Of a stretch of 64,000 nucleotides of DNA, positions 22,765-34,225 are shown in pieces (the stretch's first letter is position 1; the number at the start of each line of letters is the position of its first letter). The stretch covers positions 1-64,000 of the forward strand of contig NZ_JHXT01000001.1 of the NCBI RefSeq assembly GCF_000687795.1, given 5' to 3'. A program made the position numbers and the translations under genes. The stretch comes from Mycoplasma testudinis ATCC 43263 (GTDB taxonomy: Bacteria; Bacillota_I; Bacilli_A; Mycoplasmatales; Mycoplasmoidaceae). The notes below the pieces were generated by a model. It did no database searches, was not told the origin of the DNA, and was given only the letters and a program-made list of their open reading frames with translations.

Positions 22765-22790
22765 AAAAAATAAGGTTAACCTTATTTTTT
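22765..22790 (+). terminator. Terminator after the helicase gene
   Basis: A 26-bp perfect palindrome centred on GTTAAC, with six A on one side and six T on the other, lies 20 nt after the stop. Confidence 0.85.
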
Positions 22791-22891
22791 TAATGTCTAA
22801 AAAAGAATTTTGCCAATTCATAAGAACCAAACTCAACAAATATATATAATAATTACATTGAAAAAAGGAACGTAAATAAGAATACATTATT

Positions 22892-23614
22892 ATGGAAAAG
22901 AATAACTTAGTCAATTTTAAAACAAGCGATGAAGCATCACAATTTGTGGCTAATCAAATTATTAGTTTAGTAAGATCTAAACCACATTGTGTGCTTGGTT
23001 TAGCAACAGGATCAACACCAATTAAAACTTATGAGTATTTAATTCAAGATTACCAATTAAACAAAACTGATTACAGTCAAGTCAAGACTTTTAATTTAGA
23101 CGAATACTGTGGATTAAAACCCGAAGACAAAGATCAAAGTTATCTCGCTTTCATGAGAAGAAAACTATTTGATCAAATCAATTTAAAACACAATAATCAA
23201 AATTTCCCAGACCCAAATCATCCCGACCAATATGATGATTTAATTCAAAAAAATGGTGGAATAGATTTACAAATTTTGGGAATTGGATCTAATGGTCATA
23301 TTGGATTCAATGAACCACCTGCTAATTTTGATTCTAAGACTAGTATTGTCCATTTAGTGCAAAGTACAATTAAAGATAATTCCCGTTTTTTCAAAGATAT
23401 CAATGATGTTCCAACGACTGCTGTTTCAATGGGAATATCCAGTATTCTTAAAGCCAAACAAATTATTTTATTGGCATTTGGCGAACATAAAAAAAATGCC
23501 ATCAAACGCCTAATGGAATTAACTAAATTTGATGAAACATTACCCGCAAGTTCGTTAAATCACCATTCCAACGTAACAATTGTTGTTGATGATGGTGCAT
23601 ATCCGTTCAATTAA
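22892..23614 (+). CDS. nagB: Glucosamine-6-phosphate deaminase
   Basis: 240 residues, close to the short bacterial form. Diagnostic segments are VLGLATGSTPIKTYE, TFNLDEYCGL (catalytic Asp) and LGIGSNGHIGFNEPPANF with the proton-relay His and Glu. It converts glucosamine-6-phosphate to fructose-6-phosphate and ammonia, feeding amino sugars into glycolysis. No nagA or PTS gene is adjacent. Its right-hand neighbours are two surface proteins with glycan-binding-like domains on the opposite strand. Confidence 0.95.
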   Translation: MEKNNLVNFKTSDEASQFVANQIISLVRSKPHCVLGLATGSTPIKTYEYLIQDYQLNKTDYSQVKTFNLDEYCGLKPEDKDQSYLAFMRRKLFDQINLKHNNQNFPDPNHPDQYDDLIQKNGGIDLQILGIGSNGHIGFNEPPANFDSKTSIVHLVQSTIKDNSRFFKDINDVPTTAVSMGISSILKAKQIILLAFGEHKKNAIKRLMELTKFDETLPASSLNHHSNVTIVVDDGAYPFN

Positions 23615-23667
23615 ATTTACAATCTACCTTTAATAAAATAAAAGATAAATAAATTTTAGCACAAATC

Positions 23668-23706
23668 AAAAAATCTCTTTTTAGCGAAACCTAGAAAGAG
23701 ATTTTT
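23668..23706. terminator. Bidirectional terminator between nagB and the surface protein
   Basis: A long stem (AAAAATCTCTTT.. / ..AAAGAGATTTTT) with loop GCGAAAC sits between convergent genes. A and T runs on both sides allow use in both directions. Confidence 0.85.
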
Positions 23707-23740
23707 AAATTGATTCAAGATTATAATTTACTTAGGGAAA

Positions 23741-26632
23741 TTAAACCGGTGAAGAAAATATTGCAAATTCAGAAACTCGGCTTCAGCTATTTGTATTCGA
23801 CGTCGAAATAATACGTACGTATTGAGCTTTTATATTATCAGGGAAATTAATGATTACTTGTCCTTTAGCAGTGCTATGAATAATTCCATTATTATCTAAA
23901 GTAGCATTTGAATTATTCCCTGAAATAGTATAGCCTTTAACATCAGTTCATGTCTTATTATCTGTTGAAGTTTGAACTTTATAATCACGTCACAAGTCAC
24001 TTCTTGATCCGCTGTCATCAATATTACTTGGTCCACCATTATAGAAGATAATTCGATTAATCATCCTTTGACTATTTAGATTAGCACCCAAAAATCCTCC
24101 GTTGTTAAGAATAGAACCATATCAAATGAATTGTGTGGTTTGTCCATCAGTTAATATACCTATATCTCTAGTACTACCCGGTCCAGTTCTATCAACATAA
24201 GGACCTCAACCACCCGGAACCATAACATTACCCGCATTCAAACGAGTCACAGAAGAAAATCCAGAAATTGTTAATGGCGTTCCCGCAAACGAAGCATTCA
24301 CATTCCCATTATTATCATAGCGATCTGATCCTTTAGTAACAATGGCGTTTAAAGTTATTGCTCCATTATAAACATTCGCTTGTCCTTGTGAAAATGTTAG
24401 ACTATAACCTGCATTTGTTAAAGCCGGACTCAAAGTTGGTAATGGCGAATTAATTACTCCATTGATATCATTTAATAATGGTGCTTTAGTTGTTAAAACA
24501 GTACTATCAGCGAATTTGTTTTTTTGGCTGGAACCAATTGTTAAATTTGAATTTAATAATTGATAAAAGTTCTTGATGGTAGTTGTAGCATTTGCAAATC
24601 CAGAAATAGTAATGTCTTTACCAGCTCCAGATGCAGTATTTTGACTATTTCCATCAGTCTTATAAAAATTACCATTGTTAGTTACTGTGACATGCAAAGT
24701 GATTGTTCCTTGAGCATCATTTCCTGTGGCGTTAAATTGCAAACCAAAACCAGAAGAGATTCCAGACGTTGGTAAATTAGGGACTTGATTGTCGCCGTTA
24801 TTTAAAATTGCATTAATCGAATTCAAATTAGAATTTGAATTAAGGTTAGTAGCTACCGTACTTGGTAAAGAATTGGCTTGGGACGATTGTGCTGAAACAT
24901 TTTTTAGACTGTTATAGTACTGAACAACTACTCTTTGATCACGTGTTAAAGTATTTAAAAAGTTAGAAATAGTAATATCTTTACCAGCGCCATTTGGGTC
25001 CGATTGCGGGGTTCCATCTTGTTTATAATAACTTGCACCATTGTTAACTAATGCGTGCAATGTTATTGTTCCAGTAGCATCATTTGGAGTAAGTTTGAAT
25101 TGTAAACTAAAGCCACTGGAAATATTATCTGTTGGCAACCCTCGAACTTGATTATCACCGTTATTTAAAATGGCATTAATAGATTGTAAAGTGGGATTTG
25201 CTCCTAGCGTATTAACAACTTGGCTTGGTAAAGAATTAGCTTGTGATGCTTGGGCTGATACGTTTTTTAAGCTGTTGTAATAGTTTGAAATTGTTGATTG
25301 ATCTCGGGCTTGAGTTTTTAAAAAACCAGAAATGATAATATCTTTACCGGTCCCGTTAGGATCAGTTTGAGCAGTCCCATCTTGTTTATAATAATTTGAA
25401 CCATTATTAACAACTGTATGTAAAGTAATTGTTCCAGATGCATCGTTTGCACTAATGGTAAATTGAGTTGTAAAACCACCAGAAATATTGTTGGTTGGTA
25501 AACCAGGAATTTGACTATCGCCAGAATTTAAAATATTGTTCAAATCAGTCAAGGAAGGGTTATTACCTAACTTACTAACAATTTGACTTGGTAAAGTATT
25601 AGTTTGTGACGATTGAGGTGAAACGTCCTTAAGACTTGAATAATAACTAGAAATTGCAGTTTGATCTTGTGATTGAGTTGTTAAGTATCCCGACGCTGTA
25701 ATATCCACTCCTGGGTTAATTGTTGATGGTTCGCCATTAGCATCATATTGGACAACAGGATTTCCTAATTTTGAAATAATAACTTTAATTGTTAACTTCC
25801 CATTGGCGTCGTCATGATTACTTAAACTAAAATTTAAAGCATAATTTTGGGTTGCTAACGTTTGTGAAAAAGCAGGAAGTAAAGTATTTGATGACAATAA
25901 TGCATTGACATCTGCGATACTTGCATTATCTGGTAATGCAATTGAACTTGGAAGAGTATTTTTTTTAGTGTCATTAGCCAGATATTGAAGTTGTTGTTTA
26001 ACTTGATCGTAATAATTTTTAATTAGGTTAGTAGTAGCGGTAAATCCAGATAATGAGAAATCAATTCCTCCGGCATTTAAATCCGTACTAGTAGTTCCAT
26101 CACGATTAAAAGCGATTGCTTCATTACCTTCGCTATGAATCAAGCGAGCATGAATCTGCAAAGTTCCTGATGCATCGTCTGCGGCCCCTTTAGAAAGAAC
26201 AACGCGATAATTATCATGATCTAACATTGTTGCAGTAGCGGCTGGTAAAACATTATCAGAATCTCCAAAGAGATTACGAAATTCGTTAATACTGATTGGC
26301 CCGGTTGGCAAATTGTATCGACTGGGTAAACTACCATTATCGTTTATAGATACTTTTGTATTATTTTCTTTTGAAATACTTGTATAAAAGTTAAAGGCGT
26401 TTCGCTGTTGTTGAGCAGATTTTCTAACTGCTTCTTGTAAAACTGGCTGTTCATTAACGCCATAGTTAATTGCTGGAGCAGCAATAACAATAATCCCGAT
26501 AATAGCTAGAGCACTTCATGCTCCAACCCAGCCTTTAACATTAAATTTCTTAAGTTTTTTATTCGCTTTAGGATTAATTTCGGGCTTGGTTTGCTTGCTG
26601 TTTTTGTTTGAAACGTTACTTATTTTTTTCAT
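23741..26632 (-). CDS. Anchored surface protein with tandem repeats and C-terminal discoidin-like domain
   Basis: 963 residues. A Lys-rich cytoplasmic start is followed by one membrane anchor (about residues 37-56, WVGAWSALAIIGIIVIAAPA); no lipobox Cys is seen. Residues about 100-800 are about six copies of a unit of roughly 121 residues. Each unit has DNA.GTITLH.VV near its end followed by ITISGF, resembling the lipoprotein-associated (Lipoprotein_17, PF04200) domain. Residues 809-963 look like an F5/8 type C (discoidin) fold ending QYVRIISTSNTNSWSRVSEFAIF. It is probably an adhesin or glycan binder. The start ATG 26632 was chosen as the only one giving the anchor. Confidence 0.8.
24240..26310. 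repeat. Tandem coding repeat, period about 363 bp
   Basis: The phrase CTTGGTAAAG or a close variant recurs at 24861, 25224, 25587 and (as CTTGGAAGAG) 25947, which are steps of 363, 363 and 360 bases. The three central units are the most alike (shared LPSQVV..LG.NP, NNGDNQV.GLPT, YYKQDGT.Q.DPNG.GKDI); the outer ones have diverged. High identity and an in-frame unit length make copy-number change by recombination possible. Confidence 0.85.
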
Positions 26633-26809
26633 AATTTACCTAATTTAGTCTAACCAAAATTGCAATCTATAAGATTGAGTCGTTCATTATTCTAAATTAA
26701 AATGATCAAAAAAAATTATTACAACTTTTAAAACTATGCTAAAGAAAATGAATTAAAAGACAAAAAAATAAAATGTAATGGGTGTCAAAGAAATTCAAAA
26801 GCTTTAAAA

Positions 26810-27529
26810 CTATAAATTACGGTAAACTTCTGGGTATTTATTTAATATTTTCTTAACGTGTTTAGTCAAATCTTGAACTTTACGTCTGCGGCGGATGCGA
26901 ACACCTTCAACGTTTTTAAAGATGATAACTCCCAAGAATGAAGTTAAAATGTAAGCTCCCAATAAAACACCACCACCGATAGTTAGTCCTAAACCAACAG
27001 CGCCAAAGTAATATCCAAATTGTTGTTCATTTGGAAGTTTATTATTCACAACGTCAAGTGCTTGACTCAAGATAGGCTGAACAGTTGTAGTAATTATATT
27101 TTTAATATCAAAAACTGCACCACCTTCAGTTGTAAAACTTTTAACTTTACCTTGAACTTCTGTCAAGGAAGAAGAAATTTGAGATAATTGAACGATTATT
27201 TTTTGAAATTCGTCTTTTGCTGTAGGATCCACAGTTTCCTCTTTTTGTTTTTGTAACGAAGTTTTCAGTTGGCTTATCCGTGTAATTCCAGTTTGTAAAC
27301 TACTGTCAGCAGTATTAATTACTTGATCAATTGTTCCAGGGACATCAGTCAAAACTTTATTTGCTTCTGTTAATGCGTTTTGTACAGTGTTTTTTGTAGA
27401 ACCATAAAAAGAGGTAGCTTCTTTTTGAAAATATAAAGATGCAGCCCCAATTGCAGTAACTACAATTAAAGCTAACAACCCAATTAAAAAAGCAATTCTT
27501 TTTACAATTGTATTTACAAATTTAATCAT
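26810..27529 (-). CDS. Two-helix membrane protein with an outer coiled-coil segment
   Basis: 239 residues. A membrane segment at about 11-33 (IAFLIGLLALIVVTAIGAASLYF) is followed by a probably helical, Ser/Thr/Gln-rich extracellular loop (about 35-165). A second Gly-rich segment at about 172-200 (YYFGAVGLGLTIGGGVLLGAYILTSF) leads to a basic cytoplasmic tail starting RIRRRRK. I recognise no family. It lies between, and on the same strand as, the two discoidin-like surface proteins, with 130-180 nt gaps, and could assist their export or display. That is only a positional guess. Confidence 0.75.
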   Translation of the reverse strand: MIKFVNTIVKRIAFLIGLLALIVVTAIGAASLYFQKEATSFYGSTKNTVQNALTEANKVLTDVPGTIDQVINTADSSLQTGITRISQLKTSLQKQKEETVDPTAKDEFQKIIVQLSQISSSLTEVQGKVKSFTTEGGAVFDIKNIITTTVQPILSQALDVVNNKLPNEQQFGYYFGAVGLGLTIGGGVLLGAYILTSFLGVIIFKNVEGVRIRRRRKVQDLTKHVKKILNKYPEVYRNL

Positions 27530-27668
27530 TAGTAAATCCTTGAAGGTTTATTTGAAAACTTTAAAACATTAGAACTATCAAATATTTAAAGTTTAGTTAT
27601 TATATAGAAATATCTTTTTAAAGGTGTTTATTTGGAGTTTTTTTCAAAATTTATAAAAAACACTAAAC

Positions 27669-29834
27669 TTACGATGAAGGAGTAGATGACGTACTTATTG
27701 GTTGAACAACATAAATGGCAAACTCACCAATATTTCACCAAGCATTTTTGGGTTGTGTATTAATAATTCTTACAGCCCGCGCCTGAATTGGCTTATCAAA
27801 TAAGTAAATATCAGCAAAAGATCGACCATTTTGGAATGAGCCATTTTCAAAAGTTGTTCAGGTAGCACTAGAATTCGCAGGATCATCTGTTGTGTATTGG
27901 ACGCTATAATTACTTGAAAAATTATTTTGAGAATTGGTGTAGTTGCCGTTCACAATATGAATTTTTTGAATTGTTTGAACAGTTTTATAATCAAATCCAA
28001 TTCAATCATTCGCAAGTAAATTACGGTTATTAGCAGCAGCTGAATTAAGCGGTGGATGTTGGGGAATAAAAATAGCAAATGTTCCATCATTCCCATCATT
28101 TAATTTAGCTATTTCTGCTGTAGCACGTGAATCAGTTAGTGGAACATTTTGATCAGTTCCAACTTGAAACGTTCATGGTCCATTTGTTGAAGCTGGTTGA
28201 TTTGAGCTAGTAATTAATGTTGCTGATGTTAACGGCAATACTTGTAAATTCAATTGACTTGGTTTGTTTTGATATGGGTTATCCAAAGACAAATGATTAA
28301 ATAAAGGTTGATTAATAAACGAATTTCACTCTTTTGCTAAACCATCAAGGCCTTGAATTTTAGAGTTCCCACCCATTCCATTACCAGATGTTAAACTATT
28401 AACAAACGCAGGGTTTGTTGATGTTACTACACTATTTGTATTATAAGCGTGACCTCCAATAATTAAAGATGAACCATCAGCTGAGTAAATTTCTTCATTA
28501 GTTCCCTCTGGGTTTAAAGAAAATCAATAAGTTGAACTTCCGTTAAGTCCATTTTGTGAAATCTGTTGTAAAAACGCTTGTTTCAAAGTATTATTTTCAT
28601 CATCATAATGAACTAGCGCTTGTAAATATCAAATCACTTGTTGAGTTGTAGTTAAAGAAGGGATTGCAACCTTGATGTTAAATTGATTAGCACTTTGAGT
28701 TGACGAAGTTTTTCGGTTGGTAAGGAAAAAACGAGTAAGAGGCGTAAACACATAATCTGGTGCGTTGTGCTCAACTTTTGCACCTGGAGTTTCTTGATAT
28801 GGATTATCAGTTCAAAAATTAGTAAATAAATCTTTACTTAACAAATTTTGAACTTCTAGAGTTAAACCGTTAACTCCATTAATAGAACTGCGAACATAAA
28901 ACTGGGTAGTTTGGTCACTACCGTTTCCAACTTGCGTATCAAACATTCCATTTTTTGGATCTGTTGCATTTGCTTGACGACCTCCAACAACCAAACTGTA
29001 GCCGTTTGCTGAATAGGATTGAAAATCTTCTTTACTTCCGCTGGCTGTCAACACTTCGGGGTTGAAAGATATTAAGCGAACAGATTTAGGTGCATTAACT
29101 AAGTCGTCGTTGATTGTTTTATTATCAGTAAGTGTTTTTACAAAAGTATCGATTAAATTATATTTTTTTACTGCTTGCAAATATTCAATAACCTGGTTTT
29201 TGGTTATTAATCCATCAATGTTAACATTTAAATCAACTTGGGTACCAAATGTTTGTTCATTAACGTTAGTGATTGTTTTAAGTTTGAAAAAGGAATTATT
29301 AGCCTTAAATCCAGAAATGGTAATGGTTCTTCCGGCTACATTTTGGTTCGAAATAACTTGACCATTTGTGTTATAAAAAACTTTAATTCCATCACGATTT
29401 TCTTCAACAATGATTCTCACTTGAAGTTGACCGTTGTAATCATCGGTATTAACTTTATTTAGCACAATTTGAAAGTTGTTTGGTAAACTCGAAGGCAGGT
29501 CAGGAACTTGAAAGGTTTGGGCAAGTTGGGAATTTAATGTAGCTAATAGTTCCCCATCTTTAAAATCAAAAACTGATGGAAATATCTGATTATTAGCAGT
29601 TGTTGTATTAAACGTTTTGTCTATTAATGAATCATAATATTCTTGAACGGTTTTTGAATTCTGTGATTGTACTACGTCTGGATCAATTTTTTCTTCTTGA
29701 ATTTTAGGTCGTAAAAGACTATTGGAATTGAATTCATAATCAACAGCAGGTACGACAATCAAAATTGCACCAGCAATACTTGCTATGGTACACATTGATA
29801 TTCAAGCTTTGATGTTAAAGCGATATTTTTTCAT
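27669..29834 (-). CDS. Anchored surface protein with C-terminal discoidin-like domain
   Basis: 721 residues. N-terminal anchor WISMCTIASIAGAILIVVPAV; a Cys is present but not in a clear lipobox. Residues about 60-190 hold one unit like the repeat of the gene at 23741 (DDYNGQLQVRIIV then TITISGF). Then two copies of a second module of about 200 residues follow, each with QVI.YLQA, SL..GG.A, and a closing DNPYQ. Residues about 590-721 form a discoidin (F5/8 type C)-like domain ending ARAVRIINTQPKNAWWNIGEFAIYV. Probably a host-surface or glycan-binding protein. Eight or more TGA Trp codons. Confidence 0.8.
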
Positions 29835-30146
29835 AATGATATTTTGAGTAATTTTATAGATTAATAGATATGTAATATCTATTTCTAGTATAAAAAGAAA
29901 ATAATGAATGTCAATATTTTATTGCGAAATAGTTTGTAGCAAAATCTGTTGAATTAAAACAATTATCAAAAAATCAATTTCAATATTTAAAGTATTTATA
30001 CAGACATAAAAATTAAATATTTGGTTTCAAAAAAATGTCACCAAAATAGCATTTTTCATGTAAAAACAGTTTCAATTAACATAATATTAGTGGATGGTTT
30101 TAGGTAGCTAAAATAACCAACCTAAAAAATAAAAAGAGACTTAATT
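29835..30146. other. Intergenic region between divergent genes, no gene seen
   Basis: 312 nt, very AT-rich. It must hold the divergent start signals of the surface protein (left) and the HAD gene (right). AGAGAC at about 30134-30139 is the likely ribosome binding site for the HAD gene. A short hairpin (GGTTTTAGGTAGCTAAAATAACC, written here only as its arms GGTT/AACC) lies at about 30096-30122. I see no ORF. Confidence 0.4.
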
Positions 30147-30989
30147 ATGGATATTAATAAAAACGAAATAATCAAAGAAGTAAAATATCTTATTTTTGAT
30201 ATGGATGGAACTTTACTTGACGATCATAGCTCGCTTCACGAAGAAAACAAAAAAATTCCGAAACTAACAAAAAAATACAATCTTAAGCACACAATTGTAT
30301 CTGGAAGACCACTATTTATGATGCATGAACAAATTGAAATTATTAAACCCCAAATGCCCGTTATAGGTCTAAATGGTTCAGTAATTCAAGATGGAAAAAA
30401 AACGCTTTGGTCTAAATCTCTTGACAACGATTTAGCAAAACAACTAATAGCAGATTTAAAAAAAATGAACATGAGTTTTTATGCTTACACACAATCCCAA
30501 ATGTTTGTGCATCCTTTACATTTTGAACACGTAGATCGACGCCGTAAACAAATGGCAACCATCGATTTAAAATATCAATGAAAAATTGACGAATTAGCTG
30601 TTCACGAAAAGCAATGAAAAGAACCTATCTCCAAATTTTTAGTTTGCACAGATCAAGTTTTAAAATTGAAAGAATTAATTGAATCCAGATATCAAGATAG
30701 TTTGTATTTTACGCAAAGTTTTGCAACTGTGTGTGATATCGGTCACAAATCAGTTAACAAAGGCGAAGGAATCAAAGAATTAATTAAAGCCTACAACGCC
30801 AAACCAAACGAATTTATGATTTTTGGCGACGGATGAAATGATATCTCAATGTTTAATGAAGTTAAATATAGTGTCGCTATGTCAAATGCTCACGACTCAG
30901 TTAAAAAACATGCGTCATTTGTTACTTTTAAAGATAACAATAATGGTGGGGTAGCTGATTTTATTGAAAAAATTTGAGGTTCTTTATAA
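30147..30989 (+). CDS. HAD-superfamily phosphatase, Cof/IIB type
   Basis: 280 residues. Motif I is IFDMDGTLLDD, motif II TIVSGRP, motif III Lys in the KGEGIKEL region, and motif IV FMIFGDGWNDISMF, where the TGA Trp replaces the usual Glu/Asn position of GDGxND. The cap domain between residues about 85 and 195 is of the Cof type. These enzymes remove phosphate from sugar phosphates or flavin/nucleotide phosphates; the substrate is not predictable. Cytosolic, single gene. Confidence 0.9.
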
Positions 30990-31328
30990 ACTGAAAAAAA
31001 TCCTGAATTAAATTTAATTATTTAATTTGCAACACGTCGTTTCAGTTCAAAGATTCCTTGTCAAAAGAATTTATTTGAACTATTTAAAATAAGATAATTA
31101 AAATTTAAGTAGCCAAATAATGACTAGCTAAAGAGCTCATATGAAGTTAAAAAAATATTTGTTTAGATTTGTTTCTTATTTTGAAAAATTTTAAAACAAA
31201 CATTTTTTAGAAGAAATGAACAATTCTTTAATTATCCAGAAATATTTTTTTAATTTAAGATATTCATTAATCAATTGTTAATTGAATTTTTCACTATTAA
31301 AAAACGTAAAAAAAAATATTTCGCAACA
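30990..31328. other. AT-rich intergenic stretch, no gene seen
   Basis: 339 nt between two plus-strand genes. The only ATG-initiated frame is 17 codons long. No strong hairpin terminator was found after the HAD gene, so read-through into the permease is possible. Confidence 0.35.
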
Positions 31329-32924
31329 ATGAATTTCATTTTAAATTCTAAAAAATCAAAAAAAATAAATGTAAACAACCTGAAAAACAAAACAAAAGAT
31401 TTTGGTTATCGCGACGGAATCGTAATGTACGTTATGTTATTTGCTGGTTATTTAGCTTTTGCTGTAAGTTGAAATGGCACCCTTTTCATACAGAACATTC
31501 ATACAACATTTAATCCTGAAAATCTTAACATATTAGTGACGAGTGACAACAGTATACGACCAGTTATTATTAATGGCCAAACTACAGGTTTTAACAGCGG
31601 GTTTATTTATCAATTCTTTCCTCATGGTGTTTCTTTAACTGTCTCTCGTGGAACAAATTGATCAATAACTATCGGACGTACTATTGGAACTTTCTTTTTT
31701 GGATGACTGATTACTAAAATTAACCACAAATATACGGTTCTGACAGCTTTTGGATTAATTGTTTTATCATTCCCATACTTGCTTGCTCCATTGGCAATCC
31801 ACACTGATGGTAATGGAATCATTACTAACAGTTCTGGTGTGTATGTTATGTTCATTTTATTTCGGGTAATGTTTGCGTTTGGCGGATCGGCTATTATTTC
31901 TTATGCCAATAGTGTAATAGCCACTAATTGTTCAAAAGATGCAACAAAATTTTCAACCGTCAGTGTTTTATTAATTAATACATCTGCTGCTACTGCTAGT
32001 ATTTTTTTGTTGTCACCAATCATCACATTGGCTGTAGGATTAAATTGGCAGATTTTTGGTGGTGTAGTTCAGGTTTTGTTTTTAATTATTTTTTGTTTGT
32101 ATTGGTTGCTTGGAAAAAAATTAAATTTTCATCAAAAAACAATTAATGCTGAACACGAGTATGCACAAAAAAACTTGAATCATCCATCAAAAAACATCAT
32201 TCGTCAACTGTTTAAATATAAACAAACTATCCCCTTTTTAATTGCGGCTACTTTTATTGGCTACGTCTCGGTTGAACCAAGCACAAACATTTTGCTTAAT
32301 TTTATAACTTTCTCACCATTCAATAAAACATCAGACCCAAATTTATCTTGGACTTTTGGCGCTTTCAATATTGTTTTTTTAGGTGGCATTTTTTTAGGAA
32401 TTGTCACAATCAGCAAATGAGCTAAAACAAAATATGCTTTACATAAATTTACAGGGATTATGATCACTGTTGGAAGTCTATTTATTGCCTCTGGAATAGC
32501 AATAGGATACCATGGTCTAGATGATCTCCACATTAGTTTTATGATTATTCTTACATTCATAGGCAGCGCCTTTATCTTTGGAGTCCGAGGCAATTTCTAT
32601 ACTATGCCATACCGATGAGGTTTTAGTAAAAAAGAAATTTCTGTAATTAGTTTTATTATGTTTGGTTTCACTTATGGCGGATACACTATTTTAGACATTA
32701 TTACTTCTGGAATCATCGATGCTGGAATTGGTGCAATCCAACCCGAATATCCACGAATTATTAATCACGGCGATGGTGCAGGAGCAATCCCTGCAGTTAT
32801 TGTGATGTTTTTAATTACTTTAATCCCGGCTACCGCTTTATGATTTACTAAAGGGGAACTAAATACTATTAAATTTAGTTTTAAAGATTTTTACCAACGT
32901 TATATTGTGAAAACCATTAAATAA
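31329..32924 (+). CDS. Major facilitator superfamily permease
   Basis: 531 residues if started at ATG 31329, which lacks a clear ribosome binding site; an upstream TTG at 31275 is the only other in-frame option. About twelve hydrophobic segments are visible. The loop after segment 2 carries the MFS-like GRTIGTFFFGWLITKINHKYT, and the half-repeat GGIFLGIVTISK..AKTKYALHK appears in the second half. Long outer loop at about residues 55-105. The substrate is unknown; a sugar or sugar-phosphate is a reasonable guess for a mollicute. It converges with the ula operon. Confidence 0.8.
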
Positions 32925-33012
32925 AAACCATCTTGCAAGTTGCCTAACAAAATGGTCTTTATGAAATTTTTATAAGCGTAATTAGACTAATTACAATTTT
33001 TGAATTTAGCGA

Positions 33013-33507
33013 TTACTCCATAATAATATGATCAATGACAAATTCTTTTTTATCTCATCTAATCACAACTGGTTTTGTATCATTTTCGGTTACGAAATTT
33101 TTTGCATATCAATTTTTATTTGCAAAAGGAATATAACCTCTATAAATTCAATTCAAAGCTTTTTTATCTCACTTTATTTTAACTAATTCATGAATCGATT
33201 CATCTAAGCAAAATCCGTCACGTTCAATTTTAGTGAACGTTTCTGTATTTCATCGAAAGGACAATTCTTTCATCTGGTTTAATTGATTCATTCAGTCACA
33301 ATTTTTTTCTTTTAAGGAGTTGAATGAAAAATATGCATTTTTTTCAAGCAGATCATTATTGTGAACTAATTCTTTCAAAGTTTTAGATGGTAAATATCCA
33401 AAAGTTCTTCCATGAACATAAGATAAAATTCCAGGTGCAATTCAAAATAAATTATTAACGTAATTAACTTTTACTTTTGAAAACGGTTTTTTAAATTTAT
33501 CGAACAT
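33013..33507 (-). CDS. Hypothetical protein translationally coupled to ulaF
   Basis: 164 residues containing seven UGA Trp codons, which hid it under the standard code. It starts at the ATG of TAATG, whose TAA is the ulaF stop, so it is the last gene of the ula operon. It is soluble, Lys/Trp-rich, with two similar stretches (IKWDKKALNWIYRGYIP and IRWDKKEFVIDHI). I recognise no family. It ends at TAA 33013-33015. Confidence 0.7.
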
Positions 33508-34223
33508 TATTTCTTTTGACCATAATATGCATTAACCCCGTGCTTTCTTTCGTAATGTTTTTTTTGTAACTCTAGTTTAGCATGAATTGCTTTTGGATTT
33601 ATGATTTTAGTATAAATCGCCATTTTTGCGATCTCTTCTAAAGTTAAAGCTAAATTAGCTGCATCATAAGCATTTTTCATACTTCAACAAAAAGGCCCAT
33701 GTTCTTTTACAAGACAAGCAGCTGTTGCTGTGTAGTCAATTTTATCTTTTTTAAATTTCTCTAAAATTACTAAACCTGTATTATGTTCATATTCACCGTT
33801 AATTTCTTCTTTAGTCAAATCCCGAGCACAAGGCACAGATCCATAGAAATTATCAGCATGAGTTGTCCCGTAGCACGGAATATCAGACCCGGCTTGGGCA
33901 TAGGCTACAGCATGAGGACTATGTGTATGAACAATTGCCTGAATTTTAGGAAATTTTTTGTAAAGCAAACTATGCGTAGGTGTATCAGTAGATGGATTTA
34001 ATTTCCCTTCAAGCACTTTGTCATTAAGGTCCACAACAACCATATCATCTGGTGCTAATTTTTCGTAACTGACGCCGCTGGGTTTAATCACGAAATAAGA
34101 TCGATCTTTAGATATTGCACTAACGTTTCCTCAAGTGTGAATAACTAAATGGTATTTTTGAAGTAACATATTAGCTTCATAAACTTCATCTTTAAGCTTT
34201 TTTAACTCTCGCTTATCAATCAT
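33507..34223 (-). CDS. ulaF: L-ribulose-5-phosphate 4-epimerase
   Basis: 238 residues, normal length for AraD/UlaF. The zinc ligands and active-site segments are visible: IHTWGNVSAI, YFVIKPSGVSYEKL, AIVHTHSPHAVAYAQAG with the HTH pair, VKEHGPF, and the C-terminal HGVNAYYGQK. It makes D-xylulose-5-phosphate, the last step of ascorbate use. Start ATG 34223 is 2 nt after the ulaE stop. TGA codons at Trp31 and after HGPFC are Trp. Confidence 0.95.
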
Positions 34224-34225
34224 AA

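Noticed and set aside
24240-26310. Regular repeats that could suggest a CRISPR-like or other array
   Set aside because: The period is 363 bp, in frame, inside one coding sequence, and the units encode a protein domain. There are no short repeats with unique spacers.
29062-29462. Two overlapping plus-strand frames of 74-99 codons
   Set aside because: They are antisense to the surface protein 27669-29834, whose own frame continues across the region with modules on both sides.
23741-29834. Surface proteins as lipoproteins
   Set aside because: The anchors lack a convincing lipobox with Cys at the right place, so I describe them as membrane-anchored instead.
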